The notes under the pieces were generated by a model. That model was not told where the DNA came from, made no database searches, and saw only the letters and a list, made by a program, of their open reading frames with translations. A stretch of 64,000 bases of DNA from Bin87 sp965220095 (GTDB lineage: Bacteria; Chloroflexota; Dehalococcoidia; Lucifugimonadales; UBA3495). This document shows positions 1-8,570 of the stretch, piece by piece (position 1 is the first letter of the stretch; every line of letters starts with the position of its first letter). The stretch covers positions 62,001-126,000 of the forward strand of contig OZ244805.1 in assembly GCA_965220095.1 (NCBI GenBank), given 5' to 3'. The position numbers and the translations under genes were made by a program.

Positions 1-53
1 AGACGGATTCCATCAATCACCAAAAGCAATATATCGTTGAGCATACGTTGTTC

Positions 54-83
54 TTGACATTGCGTCGATTCGTAACTTAGGAT
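54..83 (+). promoter_or_regulatory. putative sigma70-type promoter of the ABC importer operon
   Basis: TTGACA (54-59) is followed after 18 bases by TAGGAT (78-83), about 70 bases upstream of the lipoprotein gene start at 154. The -35 hexamer is perfect and the -10 matches four of six consensus bases. Assigned by eye. Confidence 0.45.
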
Positions 84-153
84 TACCGGGCCATTAAATA
101 ATGTGCTACGCGACACCTGAGCTCACAGGCTCGGCCAAGAGGTTTAACGGTTT

Positions 154-2022
154 ATGTTGCACGCCCTCAGACTGACGCTAATACCCGGAGTATTGCTCAT
201 CGGCTTGTTTATAGCTGCCATCGCCTGTGGCGGAGCCGAAGCGCCGGCTCCCACAACTCCGAGTCAGCCCGCCGCACAGCAGGCGACAAGCCCGCCGATG
301 TCAGCGCCCGCCACGGCCACTTTGCCGCCCAAGGCCACCATCCGTCCGACCGGCACGCCGGCGCCTGTTATCGCGGCTCGCACCGCACCGACCCCCGTGC
401 CCAGCGGACCGCCCAAAGATGGTGGCCTAGTCAGAATGTCCGCCTATGCCGACACCAAAGACTGGGATCCTCTCGGTTCATCATCACTATCCAGTGTCAT
501 CTCCTATTCTCAACTGTACAACCAGGTTGTGCAGTTCGACAACGACGATACCTCGCTGGTGGTTGGGGACCTCGCCGAGAGCTGGGAAATCAACCCGGAT
601 GGCACGTCGTACACCTTCCACTTGTGGGAAGGGGTGCAATGGAATGATGGGATGCCGCTAACCGCCGCCGACGTTGTGTACAGTATGCACCGTTACGGCA
701 ACCCCTGTAATGGCCGGGGCCGCTCCGGACTCTGGCGCGCTTATACGGTGCCCATTGAGGTGGTCGAGCTCGCCGACAAGGCTGACTGCACCGCCACCAA
801 CGCCGAGGAAGCCGTGCGCAAAGTTGACGATCTCACCGTTGAATACAACCTCGCCTTCGCCTCCGGCGCTTTCATAAATTTCCTGGCCATTGACTACGTG
901 AAAATCTTGCCCAAGCATCTGCTGGAGCAAGACATCAACCTGAACCTGGCGGAGAACATCCTGGCCCATAACTCCGGTTCCGGCCCTTTCATTCTTGAAG
1001 CGTATCAGTCCGGCAACCATTACAAAGTGAACAAAAACCCCAACTACTTCAAAGAAGGGTTGCCCTACTTTGACCGGATTGAACACTTTATCATCACCAC
1101 TCCTTCCACGTTCATCGCCCAGGTGGAAGCCGGCCAGATTGATATGTCTAACGCCGCTGCCAACAACCTTACGGCGACGGAAAACTATGAGCTGGAGAAA
1201 ACTACCGACAGCGAGTACGTGGCCCATGACGTGTTTGGCGGCGCCACCCGCGGCCTGATGCTCAACATCAAGCGTGAACCTTTCGGTGACCACCGCGTGC
1301 GCCAGGCCATCAACCTCGCCGTTGACCGTCAAAAGCACAACGAACGCGCCCTCCACGGCGCCGGGCGTGGCCACTGCCCATTGGTTGGTCTGGCTAATCC
1401 TGTTGAGGAATGTGCGACTTGGCCGGGTATGCGCCCGAAAGACACTCCCGGCGGCCAGGAAGACATCGCCCGCGCCCAAGAGCTCATGGCAGAAGCAGGT
1501 TTCCCAGACGGCTTTGAAGTCCAATACACCGTCCGTCAAGTCGGAACCTACTCCTCCGAATGTTCCGTCATTAAGCAGGACTTGGAGGAATACCTCGGTA
1601 TCACCGGCCCCATCGAAACCCTACCCAGCGCTGCCGGTTACGCTAAATACGGCACGGCACGCCCCGCCGACGCTCGGGGCGATTGGGAAATCTCCTGCCA
1701 GGCCGACGGCATGACGGTGTTCGACCCCGACGCCATCTATGCCGGCATATTCCTCAAGGGCGGCACCCGCAACTACACCGACTGGGAAGCGCCCGAAGTC
1801 AACGCCTGGTTTGAAGCGCAGAAGGTAGAGCTTGACCCTGAGAAGCGGCGAGAAATAAACCAAGAGGCTGAACGCTGGCTCCATGATTTCTCGAACAACC
1901 ATTGGGTCAGCCTGACGCTGGGTCGTAACTTCTGGGTCGTCCACCGGGACATCAAGGGTTTCAACGCTCCTCAAACCGTACAGTACGGTTTCAAACAGGA
2001 ACATCTTTGGTGGGACCGTTAA
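154..2022 (+). CDS. ABC transporter substrate-binding lipoprotein, family 5 (peptide/nickel type)
   Basis: A 622-residue extracytoplasmic solute receptor of the DppA/OppA class. The N-terminus is a hydrophobic signal ending in a lipobox (IAAIAC, Cys about 25), so the mature protein should be lipid-anchored. A Pro/Thr/Ala-rich linker to about residue 90 precedes the SBP_bac_5 domain, which has typical stretches such as LAESWEINPDGTSYTFHLW and VRQAINLAVDR. It is the first gene of a three-gene importer; two permeases follow and no ATPase gene is present, so the ATP-binding subunits must be encoded elsewhere. The ligand cannot be told from sequence; peptides, opines or other small organics are possible. 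Confidence 0.9.
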   Translation: MLHALRLTLIPGVLLIGLFIAAIACGGAEAPAPTTPSQPAAQQATSPPMSAPATATLPPKATIRPTGTPAPVIAARTAPTPVPSGPPKDGGLVRMSAYADTKDWDPLGSSSLSSVISYSQLYNQVVQFDNDDTSLVVGDLAESWEINPDGTSYTFHLWEGVQWNDGMPLTAADVVYSMHRYGNPCNGRGRSGLWRAYTVPIEVVELADKADCTATNAEEAVRKVDDLTVEYNLAFASGAFINFLAIDYVKILPKHLLEQDINLNLAENILAHNSGSGPFILEAYQSGNHYKVNKNPNYFKEGLPYFDRIEHFIITTPSTFIAQVEAGQIDMSNAAANNLTATENYELEKTTDSEYVAHDVFGGATRGLMLNIKREPFGDHRVRQAINLAVDRQKHNERALHGAGRGHCPLVGLANPVEECATWPGMRPKDTPGGQEDIARAQELMAEAGFPDGFEVQYTVRQVGTYSSECSVIKQDLEEYLGITGPIETLPSAAGYAKYGTARPADARGDWEISCQADGMTVFDPDAIYAGIFLKGGTRNYTDWEAPEVNAWFEAQKVELDPEKRREINQEAERWLHDFSNNHWVSLTLGRNFWVVHRDIKGFNAPQTVQYGFKQEHLWWDR

Positions 2023-2123
2023 GCTCGCCCCGGAGCCTGGACAGACGTTCATACCCCTCGACTGACTTTGCCGGCAGAGAAGAAGTTGTTTGAGGGGTAT
2101 CGATGGATAGAGGGAAGTAGAGA

Positions 2124-3077
2124 ATGCGACAGTACGCCATCAAGCGCATTGGTCTTTTCATCCCTACGGTTTTGTTAGTAACCGTTATCGTCTTTGTGGT
2201 GATGCGGCTGATACCGGGCGACCCGGCGTTGGCTATCCTAAGCGCGGACGACGCTTCTTATACCGAACAAGAGCTGCGACTCCTGCGGGCCGAACTGGGC
2301 ACCGACCGGAACATCGCGATCCAGTATGTGGATTGGATGGGCGGCCTGTTCCGTGGGGACTTGGGGACGTCCTTCTGGTGGAAAGGCCCGGTCATAGACC
2401 GCTTGGGCGAACGTATTCCAGTAACTATCGAACTGGCCATCCTGGGCATACTGCTGGCGGTGATATGCGCTGTTCCGTTGGGGGTGATCTCCGCAATTCG
2501 GCCGGACAGCCTGCTTGATTACGTATCGCGTGTGTTTACGCTGGTGGGCATCTCCATTCCTACGTTTTTCAGCGGCATTTTGCTGACCCTGATACTCATC
2601 CGTGCATTTGGGTGGCTACCGCCGTTGGGTTACGAAGATCTTTGGGAAAATCCCTGGTCCAACGTCAAACAGATGATGCTCCCAGCGTTGGCCCTGGGTT
2701 TCTACGACATGGCCTTCATCGCGCGGGTTACCCGTTCCTCGATGATGGAAATTCTACGCGAAGATTATATGCGTACCGCCCGGTCCAAGGGACTCCGGGA
2801 ACGTATCGTTCTCTCCCGCCACGGCCTGAAGAATGCCGTGCTGCCCATCCTTACTATATCAGGTTGGCAGTTCGGGCGATTATTCGGTGGCACGGTCATC
2901 ATCGAGAAAATCTTCCTGATTCCCGGCATCGGCCAACTCCTCATTGACGCAATATATCAGCGCGATTTTCCCACCATTCAGGCCATTATCGTAATTGTTG
3001 CGTTATCCATCGTGGTCGTCAATCTGCTCGTTGACTTACTCTACGGCTGGCTTGACCCTCGCATCCGCTATGCGTAG
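2124..3077 (+). CDS. ABC transporter permease, DppB/OppB type
   Basis: A 317-residue inner-membrane permease. It opens with the family-typical MRQYAIKRIGLFIPTVLLV membrane segment and the RLIPGDPA motif. The cytoplasmic coupling (EAA-like) loop is around YMRTARSKGLRERIVLSRHGLKNA, and the C-terminus ends LVDLLYGWLDPRIRYA as in DppB homologues. A GGGAAGTAGAGA purine-rich stretch precedes the ATG. It lies 101 bases after the lipoprotein gene and 50 bases before the second permease, consistent with one operon. Confidence 0.93.
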   Translation: MRQYAIKRIGLFIPTVLLVTVIVFVVMRLIPGDPALAILSADDASYTEQELRLLRAELGTDRNIAIQYVDWMGGLFRGDLGTSFWWKGPVIDRLGERIPVTIELAILGILLAVICAVPLGVISAIRPDSLLDYVSRVFTLVGISIPTFFSGILLTLILIRAFGWLPPLGYEDLWENPWSNVKQMMLPALALGFYDMAFIARVTRSSMMEILREDYMRTARSKGLRERIVLSRHGLKNAVLPILTISGWQFGRLFGGTVIIEKIFLIPGIGQLLIDAIYQRDFPTIQAIIVIVALSIVVVNLLVDLLYGWLDPRIRYA

Positions 3078-3127
3078 CGCCGGACTTCCCCACCGATTAC
3101 GCCAGGTTTGATTCGGAGCGTTAACCG

Positions 3128-4042
3128 ATGACCACAACTAACACCGGACAGCCGCTTTCAGTTGCGGCGGATGAGCAATCGCTCGATATGCGACCCAAGC
3201 AATCGATTGGGAAGCAGATTGTCGTCTTTGCTCGTTCCAAGCCGCTGGGCGCCATCAGCGCCGGCATAATCATCTTGACCATTCTGGCGGCTGTATTTGC
3301 GACGTTTATCGTCCCGCATGACCCGCTGGACCTGGTGCATCAGCCATTTGAGGCGCCCTCCACCAGAGCTTGGTTGGGCTCGGACGAATTGGGCCGAGAC
3401 GTTTTCAGCCGGGTTATTTATGGCGCCAGAGTCTCCATGTACGTGGGGTTGTTCAGTGTCATTGTCGGCATTACGCTTGGCACGTTCATCGGCATCCTCA
3501 GCGCCTACATTGGCGGAATTCTCGACTTGACAATCCAACGGATTGTGGATGCGCTGATGGCCTTCCCAGCTATCATCATGGCGTTAGGACTTACGGCTGC
3601 CCTGGGCGCGTCCGTTAATAACATAGTCGCCGCTCTGGTGGTCATATTGCTGCCCGGCGCAATTCGGGTAATCCGCGCACAGGTGTTGAGCATCAAGGAA
3701 CTGGATTACACACTGGCCGCCGAAGCCATCGGAGCGCGCCCCTGGCGGATTATGTTGCGGCACATCATGCCCAACGTCGCTGCTAGCTACATCGTGCTCA
3801 GCACCATCACCTTAGGGCTGGCCATCATTATCGAAGCTTCGCTCACCTTTCTGGGCGTAGGAGTCTCCCCGGACATACCGACCTGGGGCGGCATGTTGAC
3901 CGAAGGGGCTCAGAAATACATCCGCAACGCCCCATGGCTCGCCGTATTTCCGGGTGTAGCCATCTCCATCGTGGTGTTCTCCATCAACTTCCTGGGCGAT
4001 GCCCTGCGCGACGTTCTGGATCCGCGGCTGCGGGGGCGGTAA
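3128..4042 (+). CDS. ABC transporter permease, DppC/OppC type
   Basis: A 304-residue inner-membrane permease that would pair with the preceding DppB-type subunit. It has the N-terminal OppC_N segment, the periplasmic stretch with GSDELGRDVFSRVIYGAR, and the coupling loop AAEAIGARPWRIMLRHIMPN. The C-terminus is the family-typical NFLGDALRDVLDPRLRGR. It is the last gene of the importer operon; a hairpin lies 30 bases after the stop. Substrate specificity cannot be inferred from permeases. Confidence 0.93.
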   Translation: MTTTNTGQPLSVAADEQSLDMRPKQSIGKQIVVFARSKPLGAISAGIIILTILAAVFATFIVPHDPLDLVHQPFEAPSTRAWLGSDELGRDVFSRVIYGARVSMYVGLFSVIVGITLGTFIGILSAYIGGILDLTIQRIVDALMAFPAIIMALGLTAALGASVNNIVAALVVILLPGAIRVIRAQVLSIKELDYTLAAEAIGARPWRIMLRHIMPNVAASYIVLSTITLGLAIIIEASLTFLGVGVSPDIPTWGGMLTEGAQKYIRNAPWLAVFPGVAISIVVFSINFLGDALRDVLDPRLRGR

Positions 4043-4071
4043 AGGGGTGCAGACAACCGACTGGTCAAAGG

Positions 4072-4098
4072 TAGGGGCGGGATTCAAACCCGCCCCTA
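4072..4098. terminator. perfect 10-bp hairpin after the importer operon
   Basis: TAGGGGCGGG and CCCGCCCCTA flank a 7-base loop. There is no T-tract on either strand, so it may be a dispersed palindromic repeat or RNA-end protecting structure rather than an intrinsic terminator. It sits between the plus-strand importer operon and the end of the minus-strand protease cluster. Confidence 0.5.
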
Positions 4099-4135
4099 TG
4101 ATTCTGATGCTTTGCCGCGCCGGCGCCGGCAGATT

Positions 4136-4489
4136 TTATAACCTCAATTGCTTTGCCGGAACCAGGCGTTCGCCTAACGGGTCAACCACCAGCTCAAAAA
4201 TCTCCAGCGTCGTAGCCCCCACCAGGTGCTCATCCTCCGGCCCGAATATCACCGGGCAATATCGCTCCACGCCGTCTATGCTGAACCGGGCATCTGCCAC
4301 GCCATACTCAACGACGCTCCCATCAGCAATGCCGTACCGCCCGGTCTGGATAGGCCGTATCCGCAACCGCTCCAGCAGCGTGCCAGGCATCATTGAGTGT
4401 GTTGCGCCGGTATCTACGGTTGCTGATATGGCATTGAAGTCCCCGCCGGCCGGATGGCCGATGCCTATTTGCACTTCAAAAGTTCCCAT
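4136..4489 (-). CDS. retropepsin-like (clan AA) aspartic protease, paralog 1
   Basis: A 117-residue single-domain protein. VDTGATHSMMP carries the catalytic Asp-Thr-Gly of retroviral-type aspartic proteases; a later hydrophobic G-A-T-T-L segment matches the second half of the fold. The start at 4489 (MGTFEVQIGIG) is chosen because both downstream-numbered paralogs begin with the same motif, although an in-frame start 18 bases upstream exists. It is the last of three tandem paralogs on this strand. Such proteins work as homodimers; no substrate is known from this sequence. The lack of a signal peptide suggests it is cytoplasmic. Confidence 0.75.
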   Translation of the reverse strand: MGTFEVQIGIGHPAGGDFNAISATVDTGATHSMMPGTLLERLRIRPIQTGRYGIADGSVVEYGVADARFSIDGVERYCPVIFGPEDEHLVGATTLEIFELVVDPLGERLVPAKQLRL

Positions 4490-4522
4490 TACAATAACTC
4501 CTTCCAATTCCGGCGAGCCGGA

Positions 4523-4882
4523 TTACAGCAGCAGTTCATCTATGGAAACCAGGCTGGGATTCGGCGGGGTGGGGTCAACCATCAAATCGAAAACTTCGAG
4601 AGTGGTGGCTCCCAGCAGATACCGCCCTTCCGGGCCAAAGATGACGGTGCAAGTGCGTTCCCGACTTTCTATTTTGAATCGCGCTTCTCCGATATCGTAT
4701 TGAACGATGCTGCCGTCCGCAAGTCGGTAGCTCCTGCGTTCTGACGGCTGCAGGCTCAACTCCGCCAGCAAAGATTCCGGCATCACGGAATGCGTAGAGC
4801 CGGTATCCACCAGCGCGGACACGGGATGAAAGTCTCCGCCGTAGGGATTGCCGATGCCAATTTGTACTTCAAAGGTTCCCAT
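4523..4882 (-). CDS. retropepsin-like (clan AA) aspartic protease, paralog 2
   Basis: A 119-residue paralog of its neighbours, with the catalytic motif VDTGSTHSVMP and a conserved C-terminal block (FGPEGRYLLGATTLEVFDL). It begins MGTFEVQIGIGNPYGGDF, nearly the same as paralog 1. The 33-base gap to paralog 1 and 55-base gap to paralog 3 suggest cotranscription. Tandem duplication is the simplest origin. Function is unassigned beyond the protease fold. Confidence 0.75.
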   Translation of the reverse strand: MGTFEVQIGIGNPYGGDFHPVSALVDTGSTHSVMPESLLAELSLQPSERRSYRLADGSIVQYDIGEARFKIESRERTCTVIFGPEGRYLLGATTLEVFDLMVDPTPPNPSLVSIDELLL

Positions 4883-4937
4883 AAACTCACTCTCGAATCG
4901 TTGCGCTCACCAAGCGGGTCGATGAATTGATGATATG

Positions 4938-5297
4938 TTACAGATATAGTTCCTCCACAGGAACCAGACGAGGATTGGGGTCGGTCGGATCAACCATGAA
5001 GTTGAATATTTCCAAAGCGCTTGCGCCCAGCAGGTACTGATCTTCGGGGCCAAAAACGACCGGGCAAATCCGTTCTCTACCATCAATACTGAAACGGGCG
5101 TCGGCAACATCGTAGGAGATCCGTCGTCCGTCTGCGACTACGAACTGCAGACGCTCAACTGGTTCTAGGCCCAACTCTCCCAAGATCGACGACGGTACCA
5201 TTGAGTGCGCCGCTCCGGTATCTACCAGCGCCCGTATCGGGCGCAAATCCCCGCCGGCATAGTGTCCAATGGCGGCCTGAATGTGAAATGTTCCCAT
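4938..5297 (-). CDS. retropepsin-like (clan AA) aspartic protease, paralog 3
   Basis: A 119-residue paralog with VDTGAAHSMVP as its catalytic motif and the block FGPEDQYLLGASALEIF. The reading frame stays open to 5579, but that upstream part runs through a mobile repeat (5362-5555), so the start is set at 5297 (MGTFHIQAAIG), matching the other two paralogs and giving the same length as paralog 2. This is the promoter-proximal gene of the trio. The repeat inserted 64 bases upstream of the start could affect its promoter. Confidence 0.75.
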   Translation of the reverse strand: MGTFHIQAAIGHYAGGDLRPIRALVDTGAAHSMVPSSILGELGLEPVERLQFVVADGRRISYDVADARFSIDGRERICPVVFGPEDQYLLGASALEIFNFMVDPTDPNPRLVPVEELYL

Positions 5298-5361
5298 GAC
5301 GCAGGTTCTCAACAGTTGTGGTTGCCGTTTCATTCTACCCCAAGGACATCTGCTGTACGCG

Positions 5362-5555
5362 CAGGGCAAACGCATTCTAATTGAACCGGTTTTGAGGTGC
5401 CCGTCATTCCCGCGAAAGCGGGAATCCAAGTGGCTTGGTTGTACGTCAACTGCCTGGAAGCAATCTGTATGGATTCCCGCTTTCGCGGGAATGACAGAAA
5501 GGATGCGGGAATGACGATTTATCAGGCCACCTAAAGTTAGAATGCGTTTGCCCTG
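5362..5555. mobile_element. MITE-like element, family A copy 1
   Basis: A 194-bp non-coding element bounded by 19-bp perfect inverted repeats CAGGGCAAACGCATTCTAA and its complement. It is flanked by an 11-bp direct duplication TGCTGTACGCG (5351-5361 and 5556-5566), the mark of transposition. Internally it has two long inverted arms containing TTCCCGCGAAAGCGGGAA, so the whole element can fold. It lies in the divergent spacer between the protease trio and the SMP-30 gene. The open frames crossing it are not genes. Confidence 0.85.
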
Positions 5556-5645
5556 TGCTGTACGCGTCAATTTGCCCATGCCCGATGATAACCGTGCTAC
5601 ACTGCACCGAGAATACGCCGGCCTATTTCGGACGTGAGGTGCACT

Positions 5646-6578
5646 ATGTCCTGGAATTTTGAACTGGTCGCCGGACCCTATGGCGGCACTACCGAAGGCC
5701 CGGTTTGGGACGGTGAAGCGGTGTTGTTTACGAACATCCCCGCGTCGAAAATTCTGCGCTATGATCCCAAATCCGGCGCGGTGTCCGAGTATTTTAATGA
5801 GTCATTCAACACCAACGGCCTGTGTTTCGATGCCCAGGGCAACCTCTACGGCTGCCAGCAGGGTCGCCGCCGCATCGCCCGCTTCGACGCCGCGAGCAAC
5901 ACGGCCACGTCGATGCCGCACCTGCTGGGCGGCCAGCGCCACAACAACCCCAACGACCTGGTGGTGGACAAGTCGGGGCGTATCTGGTTCACCGATCCTT
6001 ACTCTGGTATCGGCGACAGCGGCCCGCAGGAACTCGACCATATGTCGGTGCTTCGCCTCGACCCCAAGGGCAATGACCAGTGGGATCTGGTGCGGGCCAC
6101 CACCGACATTTCGCGTCCCAACGGCATTATCATCAGCCGCGACCAACGCACGCTGTATATCGCGCAGAGCGATTACGGAGCCGACCGTCGCCGCGAACTG
6201 CGGGCATATCCCATCGCTGACGATGGGTCGCTCGGCGATTACACCGTGCTGCACACCTTCGGCATTGACGGCGGCGCGGCCAACGGTGACCTGCGCGGCG
6301 TCGGCAGCCAGGGGGTGCAGCGCGGCGTGGACGGCATGACGCTGGACGTCGACGGCAACATCATCGTATGCGCGGGTTGGGAAGCTGCCGGGCCGGGCCC
6401 AATCATCTACGTGTTTTCGCCCTCCGGCCGGGTGCTGGAAACCCACCCCCTGCGGGTAGATCGGCCCACCAACTGCTGCTTCGGCGATGCCGATATGCGC
6501 AGCTTGTACGTAACCACTGGCGGCGGTCATCTTTTCCGGGCTCGCACCGACCGCACCGGCTGGATTATGTGGCCCTAG
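5646..6578 (+). CDS. SMP-30/gluconolactonase-like calcium-dependent lactonase
   Basis: A 310-residue six-bladed beta-propeller of the SMP-30/LRE family, which hydrolyses sugar or other lactones at a single divalent metal. Family landmarks are EGPVWDGEAVLFTNIP near the N-terminus (metal-binding Glu), NDLVVDKSGRIWFTDP, PNGIIISRDQRTLYIAQS and DGMTLDVDGNIIVCAGW (metal-binding Asp). The start at 5646 is preferred over a GTG 12 bases upstream because TGAGG sits 6 bases before it. There is no signal peptide. The substrate is unknown; lactones from sugar acid or aromatic breakdown are possible. Confidence 0.85.
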   Translation: MSWNFELVAGPYGGTTEGPVWDGEAVLFTNIPASKILRYDPKSGAVSEYFNESFNTNGLCFDAQGNLYGCQQGRRRIARFDAASNTATSMPHLLGGQRHNNPNDLVVDKSGRIWFTDPYSGIGDSGPQELDHMSVLRLDPKGNDQWDLVRATTDISRPNGIIISRDQRTLYIAQSDYGADRRRELRAYPIADDGSLGDYTVLHTFGIDGGAANGDLRGVGSQGVQRGVDGMTLDVDGNIIVCAGWEAAGPGPIIYVFSPSGRVLETHPLRVDRPTNCCFGDADMRSLYVTTGGGHLFRARTDRTGWIMWP

Positions 6579-6720
6579 TCGCGCTGGAGCCCCCAACGTT
6601 CCATTCCGCAGCTGCAAACGCTTGACAACCGGCAACGTAACGCCAAAAATCTGCACAGAGATTCTCGCTGATAATTGGGATCGACCGGCTATACTGGCAC
6701 ACAATTCAGGAGGCTTACTA

Positions 6721-7800
6721 ATGACTACTGCGAACGGCCACCGCACTAACGTGTACGTCGGTCTGGGTGGCGAAAGCGCCCTTATCGTGGGCGCGGAAGG
6801 CACCCCGTTGGGCGAAGGCGGCCTGTACCGCCTCACCGAAGGGGATTCAAAATGGGTAGCCGCGGAAAACGGTTTGCCCGAGCATCCTCAAGTGCGCGCG
6901 CTTTTGGTGCACCCCGACCACCCCGACACCGTGTACGCCGGTACCCAGGATGGTGTATATCGCAGCGACGACTGCGGCGAGAACTGGCGGCGCACCGATA
7001 CGCTCAGCGGAGAGGTTTGGTCCTTGACCGCCCATCCCAATGATTCGTCCATCATGTTTGCCGGTTATGACCAGGGCCGCGTTTGCCGCTCTGACGACGG
7101 CGGCGAGACCTGGCGGCAAATGAACACCAAGGGCCTGGTGCATCCTAGCATCACCATGAAACCCACCGAAATCGTGAAGCGGGTAATCGGCCTCAGCGTT
7201 GACCCGGCCCACCCCAACGATGTGTACGGCGCCATCGAGGTCGGCGGGCTGATTGCCTCTCGGGACGGCGGCGAAACCTGGTCTTGCATCACCGACGGCC
7301 ATTACACGCGGATGGGGCCGGTTGACCTGCACGGCGTACAGGTCAATCCGTCGAATCCCGGTCTGGTTTACATCATCACCCAACTCGCCATGTTCCGCAG
7401 CCGGGAACGCGGCCAGGATTGGGAGTTTGTGCCCATCGACGAGATGTTCGAGGGTGGCAGCTATTGCCGGGACCTGGTGGTGGCCCCCCATGACCCCAGC
7501 ATCATGTATCTGGCCGCCGGAGCGGGCGGCGGAAGCGCCCCCGCGGGTACCGAGGACGCCGGAGTGCTGATGCGCTCCACCGACGCTGGCGAATCCTGGG
7601 ATCGGGTCGACTTGGGCGAAATTGCTCCGGCCCGTATGTTCCAGATCGCTATCGACCGCCACTCTCCCAGCAACGTGTACTGTTGCGACCGCGACGGCCA
7701 CGTCTACTGCAGCGGCGATAGCGGCGATAGCTGGAAGCGCACCGATGTGCCGGTCGAGATGTCGCGCGGGCGGCATGTGTACCCCATGGTTGCGGGCTAA
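6721..7800 (+). CDS. BNR/Asp-box beta-propeller protein (sialidase-like fold)
   Basis: A 359-residue protein built of repeated blades with Asp-box-like motifs (SDDCGENW, SDDGGETW, SRDGGETW, STDAGESW, SGDSGDSW). This resembles the WD40/YVTN/BNR photosystem-assembly-like or exo-alpha-sialidase-fold proteins. Sialidase catalytic residues cannot be identified, so hydrolase activity is not claimed. The start is set at 6721 because AGGAGG (6709-6714) lies just upstream; a TATACT -10-like box is at 6690. No export signal is seen. It follows the SMP-30 gene on the same strand by 142 bases, and both are propellers. Confidence 0.75.
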   Translation: MTTANGHRTNVYVGLGGESALIVGAEGTPLGEGGLYRLTEGDSKWVAAENGLPEHPQVRALLVHPDHPDTVYAGTQDGVYRSDDCGENWRRTDTLSGEVWSLTAHPNDSSIMFAGYDQGRVCRSDDGGETWRQMNTKGLVHPSITMKPTEIVKRVIGLSVDPAHPNDVYGAIEVGGLIASRDGGETWSCITDGHYTRMGPVDLHGVQVNPSNPGLVYIITQLAMFRSRERGQDWEFVPIDEMFEGGSYCRDLVVAPHDPSIMYLAAGAGGGSAPAGTEDAGVLMRSTDAGESWDRVDLGEIAPARMFQIAIDRHSPSNVYCCDRDGHVYCSGDSGDSWKRTDVPVEMSRGRHVYPMVAG

Positions 7801-7864
7801 CCCGACCAACACTTGCGCCCGCCCACAGCATGGCAGCAAATTGGCGAGCGTGAGGCTGAACCAC

Positions 7865-7898
7865 ATGAGTAAGGGCGAGTAATTCCGCCCTTGCTCAT
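7865..7898. terminator. 13-bp hairpin in the spacer
   Basis: ATGAGTAAGGGCG pairs with CGCCCTTGCTCAT (one G-T pair) around an 8-base loop. No T-tract follows. It lies between the BNR gene and the next plus-strand gene and may limit read-through. Confidence 0.4.
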
Positions 7899-7929
7899 AT
7901 GACTGGAAATAACCGGAGGTAGGACGACG

Positions 7930-8553
7930 GTGGCATCCACGGCGTTGTGGCAAGCAACTTTCCGCATCGGCGAAGCCGACCTGGAATACATGACTCTGGA
8001 AGCTGGCGATTTGCCGGAATCACTGCGGGGCTATCAACTGGCTCGGGCCGGTGTGCTCAATAACGACGAGATGGCGGAGAACGGGTTTCCCGGCAGCACA
8101 GCCGACCGTTTTCGCGACGCCGGCCGCATCAGCGGGTATATGCGCGAGTTTGTACCGACTTCAGACCTCCCGCCGGCTGACGGACTGAATTTCGTCGGAG
8201 CCACTGTGGTGCATCTTTTCAGTAATCCCGACCAGGTGTCCGGCTGGATGACTGACGTGTTCGTTAAGGATTTCGAAGAGAACCTTGGGGAAAGCGTCGG
8301 TTCCGGCCAGCAAATTGTATCGGTAGACCGGGTGGAAGCCAACGGACTGTACGACGAATCGGTGGGGTTGCAGGTGCTCCAGGGAGGCCCGGCTGGCTTG
8401 CTATCCTCTACCGTAATCGACTTCCGCGTTGGGCGGCTGTTGGGTGTGGCTTTCGTAGGCGTGGTAGGCCGGCATGACCGCACCGACATCGCCACCGAGC
8501 TGGCCCTGTCGCTGGAAAGGCGAATGGTACAGGTGGCTTTGGGTTCACTCTAA
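7930..8553 (+). CDS. hypothetical protein, 207 residues
   Basis: I do not recognise this family. A GTG start at 7930 is supported by GGAGGTAGG nine bases upstream. The protein is acidic, soluble, without membrane segments or signal peptide. It has an N-terminal stretch (MTLEAGDLPESLRGYQLARAG) and a C-terminal beta-rich part (LLSSTVIDFRVGRLLGVAFVGVVG), reminiscent of small extracytoplasmic-type or START-like folds but without a decisive motif. It converges with the zinc-ribbon gene, whose stop is 18 bases away. Confidence 0.65.
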   Translation: MASTALWQATFRIGEADLEYMTLEAGDLPESLRGYQLARAGVLNNDEMAENGFPGSTADRFRDAGRISGYMREFVPTSDLPPADGLNFVGATVVHLFSNPDQVSGWMTDVFVKDFEENLGESVGSGQQIVSVDRVEANGLYDESVGLQVLQGGPAGLLSSTVIDFRVGRLLGVAFVGVVGRHDRTDIATELALSLERRMVQVALGSL

Positions 8554-8570
8554 CCAGGCCCGGGCTGGCG

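Noticed and set aside
5296..5514. Open frames across the repeat elements (also 9393-9713, 31657-32076)
   Set aside because: They run through MITE hairpins, have no homology I recognise, and recur only because the element recurs.
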